A stretch of 64,000 nt of DNA from Candidatus Woesearchaeota archaeon (lineage in GTDB: Archaea; Nanobdellota; Nanobdellia; Woesearchaeales; UBA12501): positions 1-64,000 of the forward strand of contig JAUSFM010000016.1 of assembly GCA_030651375.1 (NCBI GenBank). The letters run 5' to 3'. The translations under genes and the position numbers were made by a program. Shown here one piece after another: positions 51,325-60,254 of the stretch. Each line of letters opens with the position of its first letter. Positions within the stretch are counted from its first letter, which is position 1. The notes beneath the pieces were generated by a model. The model searched no databases. It was not told where the DNA came from and saw nothing but the letters and a program-made list of their open reading frames with translations.

Positions 51325-53217
51325 TTATTTCAGCCTTACAACTTCCAGATTTCTTGGGGCAACCGTCTCAATCGGATATTGTTTGTGGATGCTGCTGGCA
51401 AGGTCAAGAATTCTCGAATTTTCGCCGTGGTTCAAAATGATTTTTTTCGGCCGCGGGTCGCACTTGTGCACGAAGTTCATCAGCTGGCGGCGGTCGCAGT
51501 GCCCTGAAATTTCAAGCTTGCTGATTTCCATTTTGCATTCGACAATTTCCTGTGTTTTGCCGTCACGGAACATGAATTCGCGCTCGCCGTTTTGAATGCG
51601 CCGGCCCATACTGCCTTCGGATTGATACGATGTGAAGATAAGGGCGTTGCGCGCTGAACCTGCAAGGTTTCTGAAGTATTGTACTGACGGGCCGCCGACC
51701 ATCATGCCGGAAGTTGCGAGGATGACGCAGGAACCGGTGTCTTCCAAAATTTGCGTGCGCTCTTTCTGCGAGCCGACGCGCTTGAAGATTGGTGATAAGA
51801 ACGGATTGCTGTCTTTGTGGAAAATTTGCTTGCGCACCAGCGCGTTGAGGAATTCTGGATACGCCGTGTGAATGCCAGTCATGTCCCACACAATGCCGTC
51901 AACAAACACAGGGATTTCCTCAATTTCTTTGTTGCGCACGAGTTTTTCAAGGAGGAGCATAATTTCCTGGGCGCGCCCGCAGCCCAGCACTGGGATGAGC
52001 ACTTTTCCTCTGCGCTCAATGGCGCGCTTGATGACATCCTTGGTAATTTCGTCTGCTTCGTGCTCTGATGGAAGCACGTTGTCTCTGCCGCCGTAGGTCG
52101 CTTCAAGGAGCATAGTTTCAAGTCGTGGGAAATACGTCGCCGCAGGATCAAGAAGATGTGTTCTGCCGTATTTGATGTCGGCAGTGTAGAGGAAATTGTG
52201 CAGGCCGTTGCCGATGTGGATGTGCGTCATGGCGCTACCGAGAATGTGGCCGGCGTCGTAGAACGTGATGCGGATGTCAGGCGTGATGTCAGTCACTTCT
52301 TCGTAATCAAGGCATATCATATTCATGACCATCTTTTTGACTTCTTCAGCAGTGTACAATGGATCTTTTCCTTCGTTTTTCATTATCTTGATGAAGTCCA
52401 ATGTTTGGAGAACAGTGATGTCTCGTGTCGGTGAGGTGCAGTAAATTGGACCGTCATAACCGAACTTGAACAGGTACGGAATCATGCCACAGTGATCGAG
52501 GTGCGCGTGCGAAAGAATGACTGCGTCAATTTCATCGAGTTTTACTTCCGGCGCGTCGAGGTACGGATAGGAACCTTGGTCCATGCGTGCAGGGTCAATG
52601 CCGCAGTCCAGCAGGATTCTTGATTCAGGTGTTTGGAGCAGGAAGCAGCTTCTGCCAACTTGCCGCCCAGCGCCGAGCACGGACAGGCGAACCCATTCAT
52701 CTTTTTTCTCGCGAATCCAGCCGTCGTACACGCGGTGGCCAGTCTTGTTGAGGAATTTTCTCCGTGCTTCGGAATGTTCGTAGAGAAAGTGTCGGATTTT
52801 TTCAATGATTTCTGACTTGATAGCAGGCGTCCGGCGGATGAGCGGTACCCACATTGTTTTTTCGCGGATTTCCCGCAGCACTGATCCTTGTTTGCCGATG
52901 GCAATGCCGGGCTTTTCAGTTTCAATCACCACTTGGCTTCTGGACGCGTCAAAGAAGATGTTGTCAATCTCTGCCTCTGCTGGCATGACTTTTTCAATAA
53001 TCTCTCTGGCTTGATCCTGATCAAGCGTGACTGATGGATCGGGGCGCAGCTCAATGCGCTTTTTGAACATGCTCACGACATTGCGGATAGTGCCCTGATT
53101 ATCAAGGAAGTATTCTTTATCCTTGGTGTAGAGCATGATGTTTGCTCCTTCAAAACACGCGTCGCTGATTTTATCGGGGGGCAGATTTGCCAGAATTTCT
53201 TTTAAGATATTTGCCAT
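51325..53217 (-). CDS. fttA: Transcription termination factor FttA (aCPSF1)
   Basis: This 630-residue KH-KH-metallo-beta-lactamase-beta-CASP protein cleaves nascent RNA at U-rich sites and terminates archaeal transcription. KH motif GIAIGKQGSV is at 104-113; HAHLDHCG with His237-His242; DIKYG; ATYGGRD; SGHCD; NHGE near the C-terminus. Length fits the family. A GGAG ribosome site is 8 nt before the ATG at 53217. The many T-rich tails in this window agree with an FttA/U-tract termination system. Confidence 0.96.
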   Translation of the reverse strand: MANILKEILANLPPDKISDACFEGANIMLYTKDKEYFLDNQGTIRNVVSMFKKRIELRPDPSVTLDQDQAREIIEKVMPAEAEIDNIFFDASRSQVVIETEKPGIAIGKQGSVLREIREKTMWVPLIRRTPAIKSEIIEKIRHFLYEHSEARRKFLNKTGHRVYDGWIREKKDEWVRLSVLGAGRQVGRSCFLLQTPESRILLDCGIDPARMDQGSYPYLDAPEVKLDEIDAVILSHAHLDHCGMIPYLFKFGYDGPIYCTSPTRDITVLQTLDFIKIMKNEGKDPLYTAEEVKKMVMNMICLDYEEVTDITPDIRITFYDAGHILGSAMTHIHIGNGLHNFLYTADIKYGRTHLLDPAATYFPRLETMLLEATYGGRDNVLPSEHEADEITKDVIKRAIERRGKVLIPVLGCGRAQEIMLLLEKLVRNKEIEEIPVFVDGIVWDMTGIHTAYPEFLNALVRKQIFHKDSNPFLSPIFKRVGSQKERTQILEDTGSCVILATSGMMVGGPSVQYFRNLAGSARNALIFTSYQSEGSMGRRIQNGEREFMFRDGKTQEIVECKMEISKLEISGHCDRRQLMNFVHKCDPRPKKIILNHGENSRILDLASSIHKQYPIETVAPRNLEVVRLK

Positions 53218-53230
53218 ATATTATTCTCCA

Positions 53231-53248
53231 ACTCACGAGAACGTGAGT
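53231..53248. terminator. Hairpin between fttA and psmB
   Basis: ACTCACG and CGTGAGT are exact 7-bp arms around AGAA. It lies after psmB and in the leader region of fttA, so it could stabilise the psmB 3' end or regulate fttA. Nearby, CATCACTCAC and the psmB tail share similar sequence, suggesting a small duplication. Confidence 0.4.
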
Positions 53249-53315
53249 GATGCTGAATTTGATACTAAATTAAATGAATATTAAATGAATAAAAGATTTG
53301 TACGAGAGTGAGATG

Positions 53316-53954
53316 TTACTGAATTTTATACGGAATTTCGCCGGTTTCAACCAACTTGAATCCGTCTTGGGTGATGGTGGTGATGTCAAAGCCGCAGCCG
53401 GATGCCGAGTCACGCTGAACCGCTGCATTGAGCGCTTTTTTCGCCAGCGCAATGCCTTCATGTATGCTCATGTCTTTTTTGTACATTGCCTCAAGCACAC
53501 CGTACACGAAAATGCTGCCCGAGCCGTCAGAGCTGTAGTCATCCTCTTGTGTTACGCTGCCGTCAATGCCAATGTTGTAGAGATAGTACCCAGAATTGTC
53601 CTTGCCGCCGAGCAGGAAGCCGACAATGCCCGGGAGCATCGACATTTTTCTGATGTTGTAATAGGAAAGCCCGGCAAGCATGTTTGCTGCTTGTTTGACC
53701 GTGACATCTTGATGTGACTGGATTTTTTTGAGCTTGAGCTCTGCCCGAAAAATTTTGGTCAGGAGCTGGGCGTCTGACACAAGGCCGGCAATCGTGACTG
53801 CCATAGCGTCATCTACCTGGTGGATTTTCTGCGTGCGCTTGTCCACAATCATATGGCCGGCGGTTGCCTTCTTATCAGCAGCCATAACCACGCCATCTTT
53901 GCAGATAATGCCGATGGTTGTTGTTCCCGTCTTTTTAACGTTGGTATTATCCAT
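53316..53954 (-). CDS. psmB: Proteasome beta subunit
   Basis: This 212-residue precursor of the 20S proteasome catalytic subunit has propeptide MDNTNVKKTG and then TTTIGI, giving the N-terminal nucleophile Thr11 after processing. Asp and Lys of the catalytic set are in VVMAADKKATAG. The chain has normal length. The ATG at 53954 is preferred because AGGTG is well spaced; an in-frame GTG is 9 nt upstream. Alpha subunit is not in the window. Confidence 0.95.
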   Translation of the reverse strand: MDNTNVKKTGTTTIGIICKDGVVMAADKKATAGHMIVDKRTQKIHQVDDAMAVTIAGLVSDAQLLTKIFRAELKLKKIQSHQDVTVKQAANMLAGLSYYNIRKMSMLPGIVGFLLGGKDNSGYYLYNIGIDGSVTQEDDYSSDGSGSIFVYGVLEAMYKKDMSIHEGIALAKKALNAAVQRDSASGCGFDITTITQDGFKLVETGEIPYKIQ

Positions 53955-54118
53955 TAAGGACACCTAAGAATTCCTTCAGAACGTATCCGAGAAGGATAGT
54001 ATTCATTTGGGGTAGGTGGTATATAAGGTTTGCGGTTTGCAAGGCTGAAAACAACTGTTGGAAGTGGTTAGGTTTATATATGAGTGGGTATAAAAACGAG
54101 AAGTGTGGAGCTGAGAGA

Positions 54119-54436
54119 ATGAGTATACATGATAATCGGAGATGCCCTGTTAAAAGAGGAGACCCTCTTACGGAAAAATCATCTTCTTTAGATGTGAGAC
54201 TTCTCGCAGATGATTTGACAGAACATACGGGAATAACGTATAGAGCACGGTTTGCAAGTTATCCGGCGCAAGACCCGCGAAGACAAGCAGAGATTAGAGG
54301 GTTGAATTCTGCGTTGTATGATCAGATGAGTAGAGACAGGCAAAGAGCGAGTGAGAGCAAAATAGAGAGACCAGAAGAAAGATTGGTACAGCGAGCTTAT
54401 TCAGCAGTCCTGTCTTTATTTGGAGAATATAGATAG
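54119..54436 (+). CDS. Hypothetical protein, 105 residues
   Basis: This soluble, helical, Arg/Glu/Asp-rich protein has no recognised domain. Two ATGs are possible; I chose 54119, since the sequence before it (TTTATATA at about 54073 and TATAAAA at 54090) looks like promoter. Codons of the longer form (from 54080) would overlap the TATA elements. Confidence 0.45.
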   Translation: MSIHDNRRCPVKRGDPLTEKSSSLDVRLLADDLTEHTGITYRARFASYPAQDPRRQAEIRGLNSALYDQMSRDRQRASESKIERPEERLVQRAYSAVLSLFGEYR

Positions 54437-54492
54437 AAGAGAAAGGAAACATAACCACAACATTTAAATTCTGTTAAGTGAGATATCCTTCC

Positions 54493-54771
54493 ATGCTTGA
54501 CATCTACTGGTCAAAACTGTCAACCTTCGAGAAAGTTATATTTGTGCTCGGCTGGTTTTCTGTATTTAATGCCGTATTCTGGGTCGCGTTTATTGTGACG
54601 TACATTATCGGCAAGGAGCGCGGCGGCCGTTATAAAGAATTTTTCAACCCGCACACGCTGAAAGTGCCGTATGTGTTTGGGTGGATTCATCTCGTGCTGA
54701 TACTGCTCTGCCTCATTGTTTTTATAACGATGTTCTCGTTTATAGCAGCGATGATGAGAATGGTTTGGTAG
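54493..54771 (+). CDS. Membrane protein with two helices
   Basis: This 92-residue protein has transmembrane segments at about 14-40 and 62-88, with a short polar loop (GKERGGRYKEFFNPHTLKVPY). No family recognised. The ATG at 54493 is chosen; a GTG at 54478 is in frame. A TATA-like CATTTAAATT lies about 30 nt upstream. Confidence 0.6.
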   Translation: MLDIYWSKLSTFEKVIFVLGWFSVFNAVFWVAFIVTYIIGKERGGRYKEFFNPHTLKVPYVFGWIHLVLILLCLIVFITMFSFIAAMMRMVW

Positions 54772-54808
54772 AAAAGAAGAAATAATTTGTTGAATGATGT
54801 TTGTTGTT

Positions 54809-55246
54809 TTACTTTCTCGCCTTCTCAATTCTTCCTTTCAGAAGTGCGTCAAGTGATTGGTCATTTACTTTGATAACCTGCCAGCGGATTCCTGAAAGAT
54901 CTCCCTTTGAGCGCCCCATTTTGCCGCCGATACATTCAATGAGCACTTCGTCGTGTTCGTCCATCATCTTGATGGCGCCGTCGCCGGGTGCAAATGAAGT
55001 GACTTGCTTGCCGTTCTTAATCAGCTGGACACGCACGCATTTGCGCATTGCGGAGTTCGGCTGCTTTGCCTCGAGCTGGACTTTAGCGAGAATGATGCCT
55101 TTTGCTTGTGATGCTCCTTCGAGCGGGTCAGACTTGTACTTGAGCCCAAGTGCGCTGCGCTTGTACCACTTGTCATACCAGCGATGGATTGTTCTCCGTG
55201 CCTTGACTCTCTTGCCGGCACTCAAGCCGGTTGTTTTGTGACCCAT
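54809..55246 (-). CDS. rps12: Small-subunit ribosomal protein S12
   Basis: This 145-residue S12 is part of the decoding centre. The [18 protein letters not shown] loop and the later FAPGDGA region are conserved. The family motif near the 5' end ([13 protein letters not shown]) fits archaeal S12. In many archaea it follows rpl30e-nusA directly; here about 4.3 kb of other genes stand between. A TATA-like GCTTTATAAACC lies about 25 nt before the ATG. Confidence 0.96.
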   Translation of the reverse strand: MGHKTTGLSAGKRVKARRTIHRWYDKWYKRSALGLKYKSDPLEGASQAKGIILAKVQLEAKQPNSAMRKCVRVQLIKNGKQVTSFAPGDGAIKMMDEHDEVLIECIGGKMGRSKGDLSGIRWQVIKVNDQSLDALLKGRIEKARK

Positions 55247-55600
55247 ACGACGATGGAAAAGGAGGGGGTTTATAAAGCTTTTTGTGCTTTTGTTGCTGGA
55301 GGCGGTTCGTTTCAGCCGATAGAGTCAATGATGATTTTTTGTAAAACGAATGTGATTCAGCGTCAGCCAAAGACGGTAACGGCAAGAAACGAACTGGTAA
55401 GGAACTGTTTCGGTGCTGTAGCACTTTAAATCAGTTCATCAGAGGCGAAAAATTGGCGCCAATTTTTCGCCTCACGGGAAAAACAGAATGTGCAACAGGA
55501 GTTTTTCCTTGCCCGTAGCTTGCCTTCAGTGTGTAATTCGTTTCTGTATTGGCTGATTACTACGCAAAACAATATAAACTCTTGATATCTGCAACGCACT
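55247..55600. other. Divergent intergenic region between rps12 and nucS
   Basis: It holds the rps12 promoter on the left, the nucS TATA element (ATATAAAC) about 26 nt before 55601, the 32-bp palindrome at 55442, and an imperfect stem with CGGGAAAAAC/GTTTTTCC-CCCG arms just after it. No ORF with good support is seen. Confidence 0.5.
55442..55473. repeat. Perfect 32-bp palindrome
   Basis: The left arm GAGGCGAAAAATTGGC is followed directly by its exact reverse complement, with no spacer. It is 128 bp upstream of nucS and about 195 bp upstream of rps12. It could bind a dimeric regulator, form a cruciform or encode a hairpin RNA. Confidence 0.85.
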
Positions 55601-56347
55601 GTGGTCGACCGCCAACTTCTTCAGGAAATTGAAAAAATAAACAAAGCCCTCGAACGGGAAGAAATGCTCATCATCGGCGCGGACTGTGAGATTACCTATT
55701 CCGGCAGGGCAGAAACAAAACTGGCGCAGGGCGACCGTGTCATCATAATAAAAAGCGACAAGACGCTGCTCGTGCACCAGCCGCACGGCTCCAATCCTAT
55801 CAATTACATGAAAGAAAATTCCAGCCACCGCATCATTGTCGAAGATGAAATGGTCGTGCTGAAAAGCAAAAATGTGCCACTCAACGAATTTGTCGATGTG
55901 CTCATCAACAAGATTCACTTTTTCAACAGCGCCAAGCTTGCTGACGGCACAAAAATTGAGCTGACCGGCAATGAAAAAGACATGGCTGATATGATTGCGA
56001 AAAATCCGGCAATGATAGAAGCCGGGCTCCGGCTCGTTAAACAGGAAGAACAAACTGAATATGGTTTTATTGACGTGCTCTGCCACGACACAAACAAAAA
56101 TCTTGTCGTCATCGAATGCAAACGGTACAAGGCAGACTTCAAGGCAGTTGAACAATTAAAACGGTACGTCGAGAAAATAAAAAAAAGCAAGGGAATTGAA
56201 ACCGCACGCGGCATCCTCGCGGCGCCAAGCATTTCAGACAACGCAAAGGCAATGCTGGAAGAGAAAGGATTTTCTTTCTGCGCCATCGAGCCACCGCGGT
56301 ACAAGGAACGATTCAGAAAAGGACAGAAAAAGTTGGGAGAGTTTTAA
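55601..56347 (+). CDS. nucS: Endonuclease NucS/EndoMS
   Basis: This 248-residue mismatch-specific nuclease has an N-terminal beta-barrel DNA-binding domain (1-120) and a C-terminal RecB-like nuclease with GFID (Asp158), IECKR (Glu172, Lys174). In archaea, EndoMS cuts both strands at mismatched bases and can replace MutS-MutL in some lineages. Start is GTG at 55601, 26 nt after its TATA, so it is probably a leaderless message with a GTG start. Confidence 0.93.
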   Translation: MVDRQLLQEIEKINKALEREEMLIIGADCEITYSGRAETKLAQGDRVIIIKSDKTLLVHQPHGSNPINYMKENSSHRIIVEDEMVVLKSKNVPLNEFVDVLINKIHFFNSAKLADGTKIELTGNEKDMADMIAKNPAMIEAGLRLVKQEEQTEYGFIDVLCHDTNKNLVVIECKRYKADFKAVEQLKRYVEKIKKSKGIETARGILAAPSISDNAKAMLEEKGFSFCAIEPPRYKERFRKGQKKLGEF

Positions 56348-56389
56348 TCGGTATTCTGTCATCGAAAGAAAAAAGTCGTTCCGACACAA

Positions 56390-56475
56390 CCGGAAATCTT
56401 CCGGAAAAACAATAAAAATTCGGAAAAACACGTCTCGCTGCCGGAATTATTCCGGAATCGCCGGAAATCTTCCGG
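56390..56475. repeat. Three CCGGAA-N3-TTCCGG palindromes
   Basis: CCGGAAATCTTCCGG at 56390-56404 and again at 56461-56475; CCGGAATTATTCCGG at 56441-56455. They lie between nucS and the membrane-protein gene, 2 of them 20 bp apart. They may be operators or a hairpin-rich 3' end. Confidence 0.8.
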
Positions 56476-56521
56476 ATTTGACGACGAAAAGTTTATTAAG
56501 AAGATATGCGTACGAATCGTG

Positions 56522-56899
56522 ATGAACATGACAGCACAAAATAAACCAACCTATTTTGACCGGTTCGCTGAGTTTATTGTAGAAAAAGGCCCATCGCCCA
56601 ATTTTTGGTTTGTGGTGTTTATTATCTCATTTACCACGTTGATTATCTGGCTCATCCTGAAAGGGCTCGGCATCATTAATACGCCGTGGTGGCTTGCGCA
56701 TCTGCCGTATCTTGTAGGTGCAGGCTCGTTGATTTCGTTTATTGTCATGCTGGTTGAAAAAGGAATAGATATTGGAAAGATGATAGGAAGGTTTGACATG
56801 CGCCTCCATGCTGTTGAAAATGGGTTACACGAAGTAAAAAGTGACGTAAAAGAACTGCGAAATGACTACCGCACTCATCTGGTGAAATATCATGCGTGA
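56522..56899 (+). CDS. Membrane protein with C-terminal coiled coil
   Basis: This 125-residue protein has transmembrane segments at about 27-50 and 62-80. A heptad-like helix follows at 85-120 (MRLHAVENGLHEVKSDVKELRNDY). It could be a small sensor or holin-like protein; no family is recognised. It is just downstream of the palindrome array. It ends next to the 670-residue gene on the other strand. Confidence 0.55.
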   Translation: MNMTAQNKPTYFDRFAEFIVEKGPSPNFWFVVFIISFTTLIIWLILKGLGIINTPWWLAHLPYLVGAGSLISFIVMLVEKGIDIGKMIGRFDMRLHAVENGLHEVKSDVKELRNDYRTHLVKYHA

Positions 56900-58912
56900 T
56901 TATTCTACGGGCGCGAATCCTTCACGAATCAATGCATCATGGACGTAACTGTCGGCATTTTCTGAACTAAGACGGTTGAGATACGCACGAAAAGATTGGT
57001 TTATAGTTTCATTCGGGGGAAATAAGAGATACGCACCTTTAAAATACCGTTGGAAACTAAGATAGGTGTGTGCATCTGCCTGATGAGTACCAGTATGTGG
57101 ATGAATATAAGACGGCACACCAAGAATTTCAGGATGGTGAATAAGAAGAGGAGTGTACCGCACAAAAGCGAGGGCAACACGTACGTCGGCAAAAGTGGTA
57201 GGGTGAAAAGGGTGTTGAGAAATAAAAGTGCGGGTAGCCTCGAAATGTTTGACTAAAAAAGGCACGAGTGATTCATCATCAGAGTCACCAATTCTGAAAC
57301 GTATGTCAGATACAAGATCATCACCAAATCGCGCAGCTCGCTGAAGCAGGTACGTACCAACCGCATTGACGAGAGGTGAACTTCCTTCAGATTGGTCAAT
57401 CCTGACGGCACATTCATCGATGACTCCTCGTTCATTATGGAGCTTAGTTGCGTAGGCAGTATAGATTATGCCAAAGTCAGCAATGGTAAAAGGGGTATTC
57501 ACACTTTGAGCACTATAGAAAAAAATCTGAAGTGCAGCGTCAAGATTGCCCAAAGAAACATTCTGATCAGCCATTTTTTTCAGCCGAGGATCCGATCGAT
57601 CAAAAAGGAGAAGGTTAAGACCGGAAAAAATGCCGGGTTCAGCTGTTCTTGTTCCATACTGCTCAACCAGCTTGTCCAAATCTGCAGAGGGTAAACGATC
57701 GTAGTGGGTGTACCAAGTAGTGCACTCTGCTTCAAGATTAGCAAGCACATCATTCATAACTTGGTTGCGGCAGACCACACGAATCAGACTTTTTTGTTGC
57801 TCAAAAATGCTGACCAAGTTCAAGCCCTTCCACTGGACAGGCGTCTGGGTTGCATAACAGAGTTGTTCAAAGGGTGCCTCGATAGGTGGCCCGTTGCCAG
57901 AAGAACCGGTTAAATAATCCCAATAAAATGACATGGCGACACCGCACCAGTCAATGCCTTTGGGTATGCTCATGGGATACAGCATGCCGTTGTCATAAAA
58001 TCCAAGCACGCCCCGTGCCAGTTCTTCATGCAGGCGAAGCCGCGCACGCTGATTTTGGTGTGCACCCAATTCTTGTGAATCACTTTCAGGCATGCGCACA
58101 CCCATAATAATAGGGGCTTCAACAAGCTCACCGGTCGGTGGAAGATCTTCCCCAATGCCAGTTGTTTTGAGAAAAGAATTTTTCCCGACAACACCGCGCT
58201 GGTACAGCGCTGCAAGTTCGCGGGGCAAACGATCAAGTGAAACACCTTGTGAACGGAGGTAGCCTACCACCAAAATTTCTGGCGGCGCAATTATCCCCTT
58301 GTCTTTCAATTTCGGGTCATTCACCAGCCCAATGTGGTTGTCAACAAATTTCACACGAAAGAAGGAATTGTTACGAAGATCATCCTCGAGCGAAACGTGA
58401 AACTTCGTCCGTGCAGTGCAGTTGTAACCCCGTTCTTGCAACAGATCAATCATGCGGCCGTAATCATTTATGGGATCGCCGAACGCATGTTCGGGTTTTT
58501 TGGTTGTTAAAAAAGAAGTCAAATCGGCATCAGCCGGTGCTGAAAGCCGAAGTGCTTCACGCTGTTGCGCATACGTCTGCTGGAGTTCAGGCAACCGCTC
58601 AAGCGCCACGGGGTCGTTGAGTGCTGCCTCATACAGTTCGCTCCGGAGAAAAAAATCTGAAAAAGGAATACTATCCAGCGTGCCATCGTGAATGTCATCA
58701 ACAACTGTGTTGATAAATGCTGATTTCTCTTTGCGAACTGCATCAATTTTTTCTTCAAGTTGTTCAGCACGCGCACGTGCGGCTGCACGCGATGAGAGCC
58801 AGGTGTCAGAGCTCAACAGGTGGTGATTGCCAAAGAGACTGACACCGACATGGAGGGCGGCGGAAACAAGCAGAGGAATGCCGTACCGGCGAAAAAGCGA
58901 GTTCATAGGCAT
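56900..58912 (-). CDS. Large secreted/membrane-anchored protein, unknown function
   Basis: This 670-residue protein has a transmembrane or signal segment at about 12-27 and a coiled-coil segment at 42-65. The rest is mixed alpha/beta with a cysteine in DWCGVAMSFYWDYL near residue 325, which resembles a papain-like nucleophile followed by a helix, plus scattered His. This is not proof of protease activity. I recognise no homolog. It is followed upstream by an XRE-type regulator in the same direction. TATA-like TTTATAAAG lies upstream. Confidence 0.6.
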   Translation of the reverse strand: MPMNSLFRRYGIPLLVSAALHVGVSLFGNHHLLSSDTWLSSRAAARARAEQLEEKIDAVRKEKSAFINTVVDDIHDGTLDSIPFSDFFLRSELYEAALNDPVALERLPELQQTYAQQREALRLSAPADADLTSFLTTKKPEHAFGDPINDYGRMIDLLQERGYNCTARTKFHVSLEDDLRNNSFFRVKFVDNHIGLVNDPKLKDKGIIAPPEILVVGYLRSQGVSLDRLPRELAALYQRGVVGKNSFLKTTGIGEDLPPTGELVEAPIIMGVRMPESDSQELGAHQNQRARLRLHEELARGVLGFYDNGMLYPMSIPKGIDWCGVAMSFYWDYLTGSSGNGPPIEAPFEQLCYATQTPVQWKGLNLVSIFEQQKSLIRVVCRNQVMNDVLANLEAECTTWYTHYDRLPSADLDKLVEQYGTRTAEPGIFSGLNLLLFDRSDPRLKKMADQNVSLGNLDAALQIFFYSAQSVNTPFTIADFGIIYTAYATKLHNERGVIDECAVRIDQSEGSSPLVNAVGTYLLQRAARFGDDLVSDIRFRIGDSDDESLVPFLVKHFEATRTFISQHPFHPTTFADVRVALAFVRYTPLLIHHPEILGVPSYIHPHTGTHQADAHTYLSFQRYFKGAYLLFPPNETINQSFRAYLNRLSSENADSYVHDALIREGFAPVE

Positions 58913-58992
58913 TTGAAAAAGGCAGAGGTATTTAAACCTTTATAAAGAAACGTCTATAATTGCATAGAGAAGAATCCTCAAAACCCCTTTTT

Positions 58993-59490
58993 TTAGAGTA
59001 CTGCCATTGCTTCGGCAAACCGTTTCTTCACCACCAAATAATCCGCCACCAAACCCAACGGCGGACACAAAGAATCTAAACTGCGCACGGTTAAATCAGA
59101 TTTTGCTCGCTCATACTGGGAAACAGTGCGTGGTGAGAGCCCGCTTTTCCATGCTAATTTTTCGATAGTCAAACCAAGACGGTTTTTTTCCTGAAGAATA
59201 ACCCGACGGACATAATTATCAACAGGTTCGCCGGCAAGAAAATCGTGCACACCGAGATTTTCAGGCTGATCCGTTGGAACGTGATATAAAACCACAGGAA
59301 TGAGATCAACACTGTGCGCAATATTATGCAGAGATTGAAGATGGGGACTCCGCATTCGACCGTGCTTTTCTTCAAAATACAGCCTAAAATGAGAAGCGGA
59401 AAACGTCGTCATGCGCGCTATTTCTTCCCATGATTTGTGCACGACGTTTGGCAAATCACGAAACCGTTCGACAAAAGAAGGATGTGTCAT
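58993..59490 (-). CDS. Tandem HTH (XRE-like) transcription regulator
   Basis: This 165-residue protein has a Cro/CI-type HTH at about 105-155 (LTIEKLAWKSGLSPRTVSQYERAKSDLTVRSLDSLCPPLGL). An N-terminal repeat of similar form lies at about 18-70 (KSWEEIARMTTFSASHFRLYFEEKHGRMRSPHLQSLHNIAHSV). Such doublets occur in small archaeal regulators. It lies between nusA and the 670-residue gene, and may control that gene. Confidence 0.72.
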   Translation of the reverse strand: MTHPSFVERFRDLPNVVHKSWEEIARMTTFSASHFRLYFEEKHGRMRSPHLQSLHNIAHSVDLIPVVLYHVPTDQPENLGVHDFLAGEPVDNYVRRVILQEKNRLGLTIEKLAWKSGLSPRTVSQYERAKSDLTVRSLDSLCPPLGLVADYLVVKKRFAEAMAVL

Positions 59491-59518
59491 GGTGCATCAA
59501 AAGTGAGAAGTGTGGATA

Positions 59519-59947
59519 TTAGACTACCCGTATTTCCTTAACCTCAAAATACCTGCGAACATTCGTCTCAAGATTACGAAGATTCTGCGCGTTGCGGCCA
59601 ATCAACAGCCCTTTTGTTTTCATGTCTTGGCTTTCGAGATAGACAATCGCTTCTTCTTCCCGAATAGCATCAATGCGGAGAGGCATAATCATGTTCTTGA
59701 TGAATTCAAGCTTTTCCGGATGGTATTCAATGATGCGAATGCGTCGCTTGAATTTTTGCTCCAGAAGGTGAACCATTGCCCCTGCTTTTCCCACCGCCTT
59801 GCCAATCTGGCCGGGCTGCACCACAAATGTTAGAAGGGTAAGGTGTGTATCAACAAAACAATCTTTGGGCGACGCGCCGGTTACCTGCTCAAAAACAGCC
59901 ATGTACTGCATGAGAGAGATATCATATTTGATGGCGGTTGTCGTCAT
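59519..59947 (-). CDS. nusA: NusA-like KH protein
   Basis: This 142-residue archaeal NusA consists of two KH domains only, without the bacterial N-terminal and S1 domains. GxxG signatures are QIGKAVGKAG near 47-56 and LIGRNAQNL near 115-123. It is an RNA-binding factor tied to transcription and antitermination. Order rpoA2-rpl30e-nusA is standard in archaea. Confidence 0.93.
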   Translation of the reverse strand: MTTTAIKYDISLMQYMAVFEQVTGASPKDCFVDTHLTLLTFVVQPGQIGKAVGKAGAMVHLLEQKFKRRIRIIEYHPEKLEFIKNMIMPLRIDAIREEEAIVYLESQDMKTKGLLIGRNAQNLRNLETNVRRYFEVKEIRVV

Positions 59948-59955
59948 GGAAAATC

Positions 59956-60222
59956 CTATTTTTTCACGTCTTTTTTAACGCCTAACACAGAAATAGAAAA
60001 CTGTTTCTTGCAGATGATACCCAACTCTTCGTTTGGTACTGCAAGCTCTTCAACTTCGGTTGATGACAACTCTGCATATTTTTTCACGTCGGTTTTGACT
60101 GATGCCGGGCAATTTGAGGCAAGATATACTTTCTTGACACCGCCCTGTTTTATCTGTTTCAGCGTTTCTTTAGTGCCAACGTATGCTTTTCCTTCTTTGA
60201 CGAGTTTTTTGAAATCTTCCAT
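59956..60222 (-). CDS. rpl30e: Large-subunit ribosomal protein L30e
   Basis: This 88-residue protein has the L7Ae/L30e fold with KEGKAYVGTKETLKQIKQGGVKKVYLASNCP. It belongs to the RNA polymerase-ribosomal cluster. GGTGACACC directly precedes the ATG. Length is a little short for the family but full. Confidence 0.92.
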   Translation of the reverse strand: MEDFKKLVKEGKAYVGTKETLKQIKQGGVKKVYLASNCPASVKTDVKKYAELSSTEVEELAVPNEELGIICKKQFSISVLGVKKDVKK

Positions 60223-60254
60223 GGTGTCACCAGTAGGTATTTAGTTTTAGTTGA

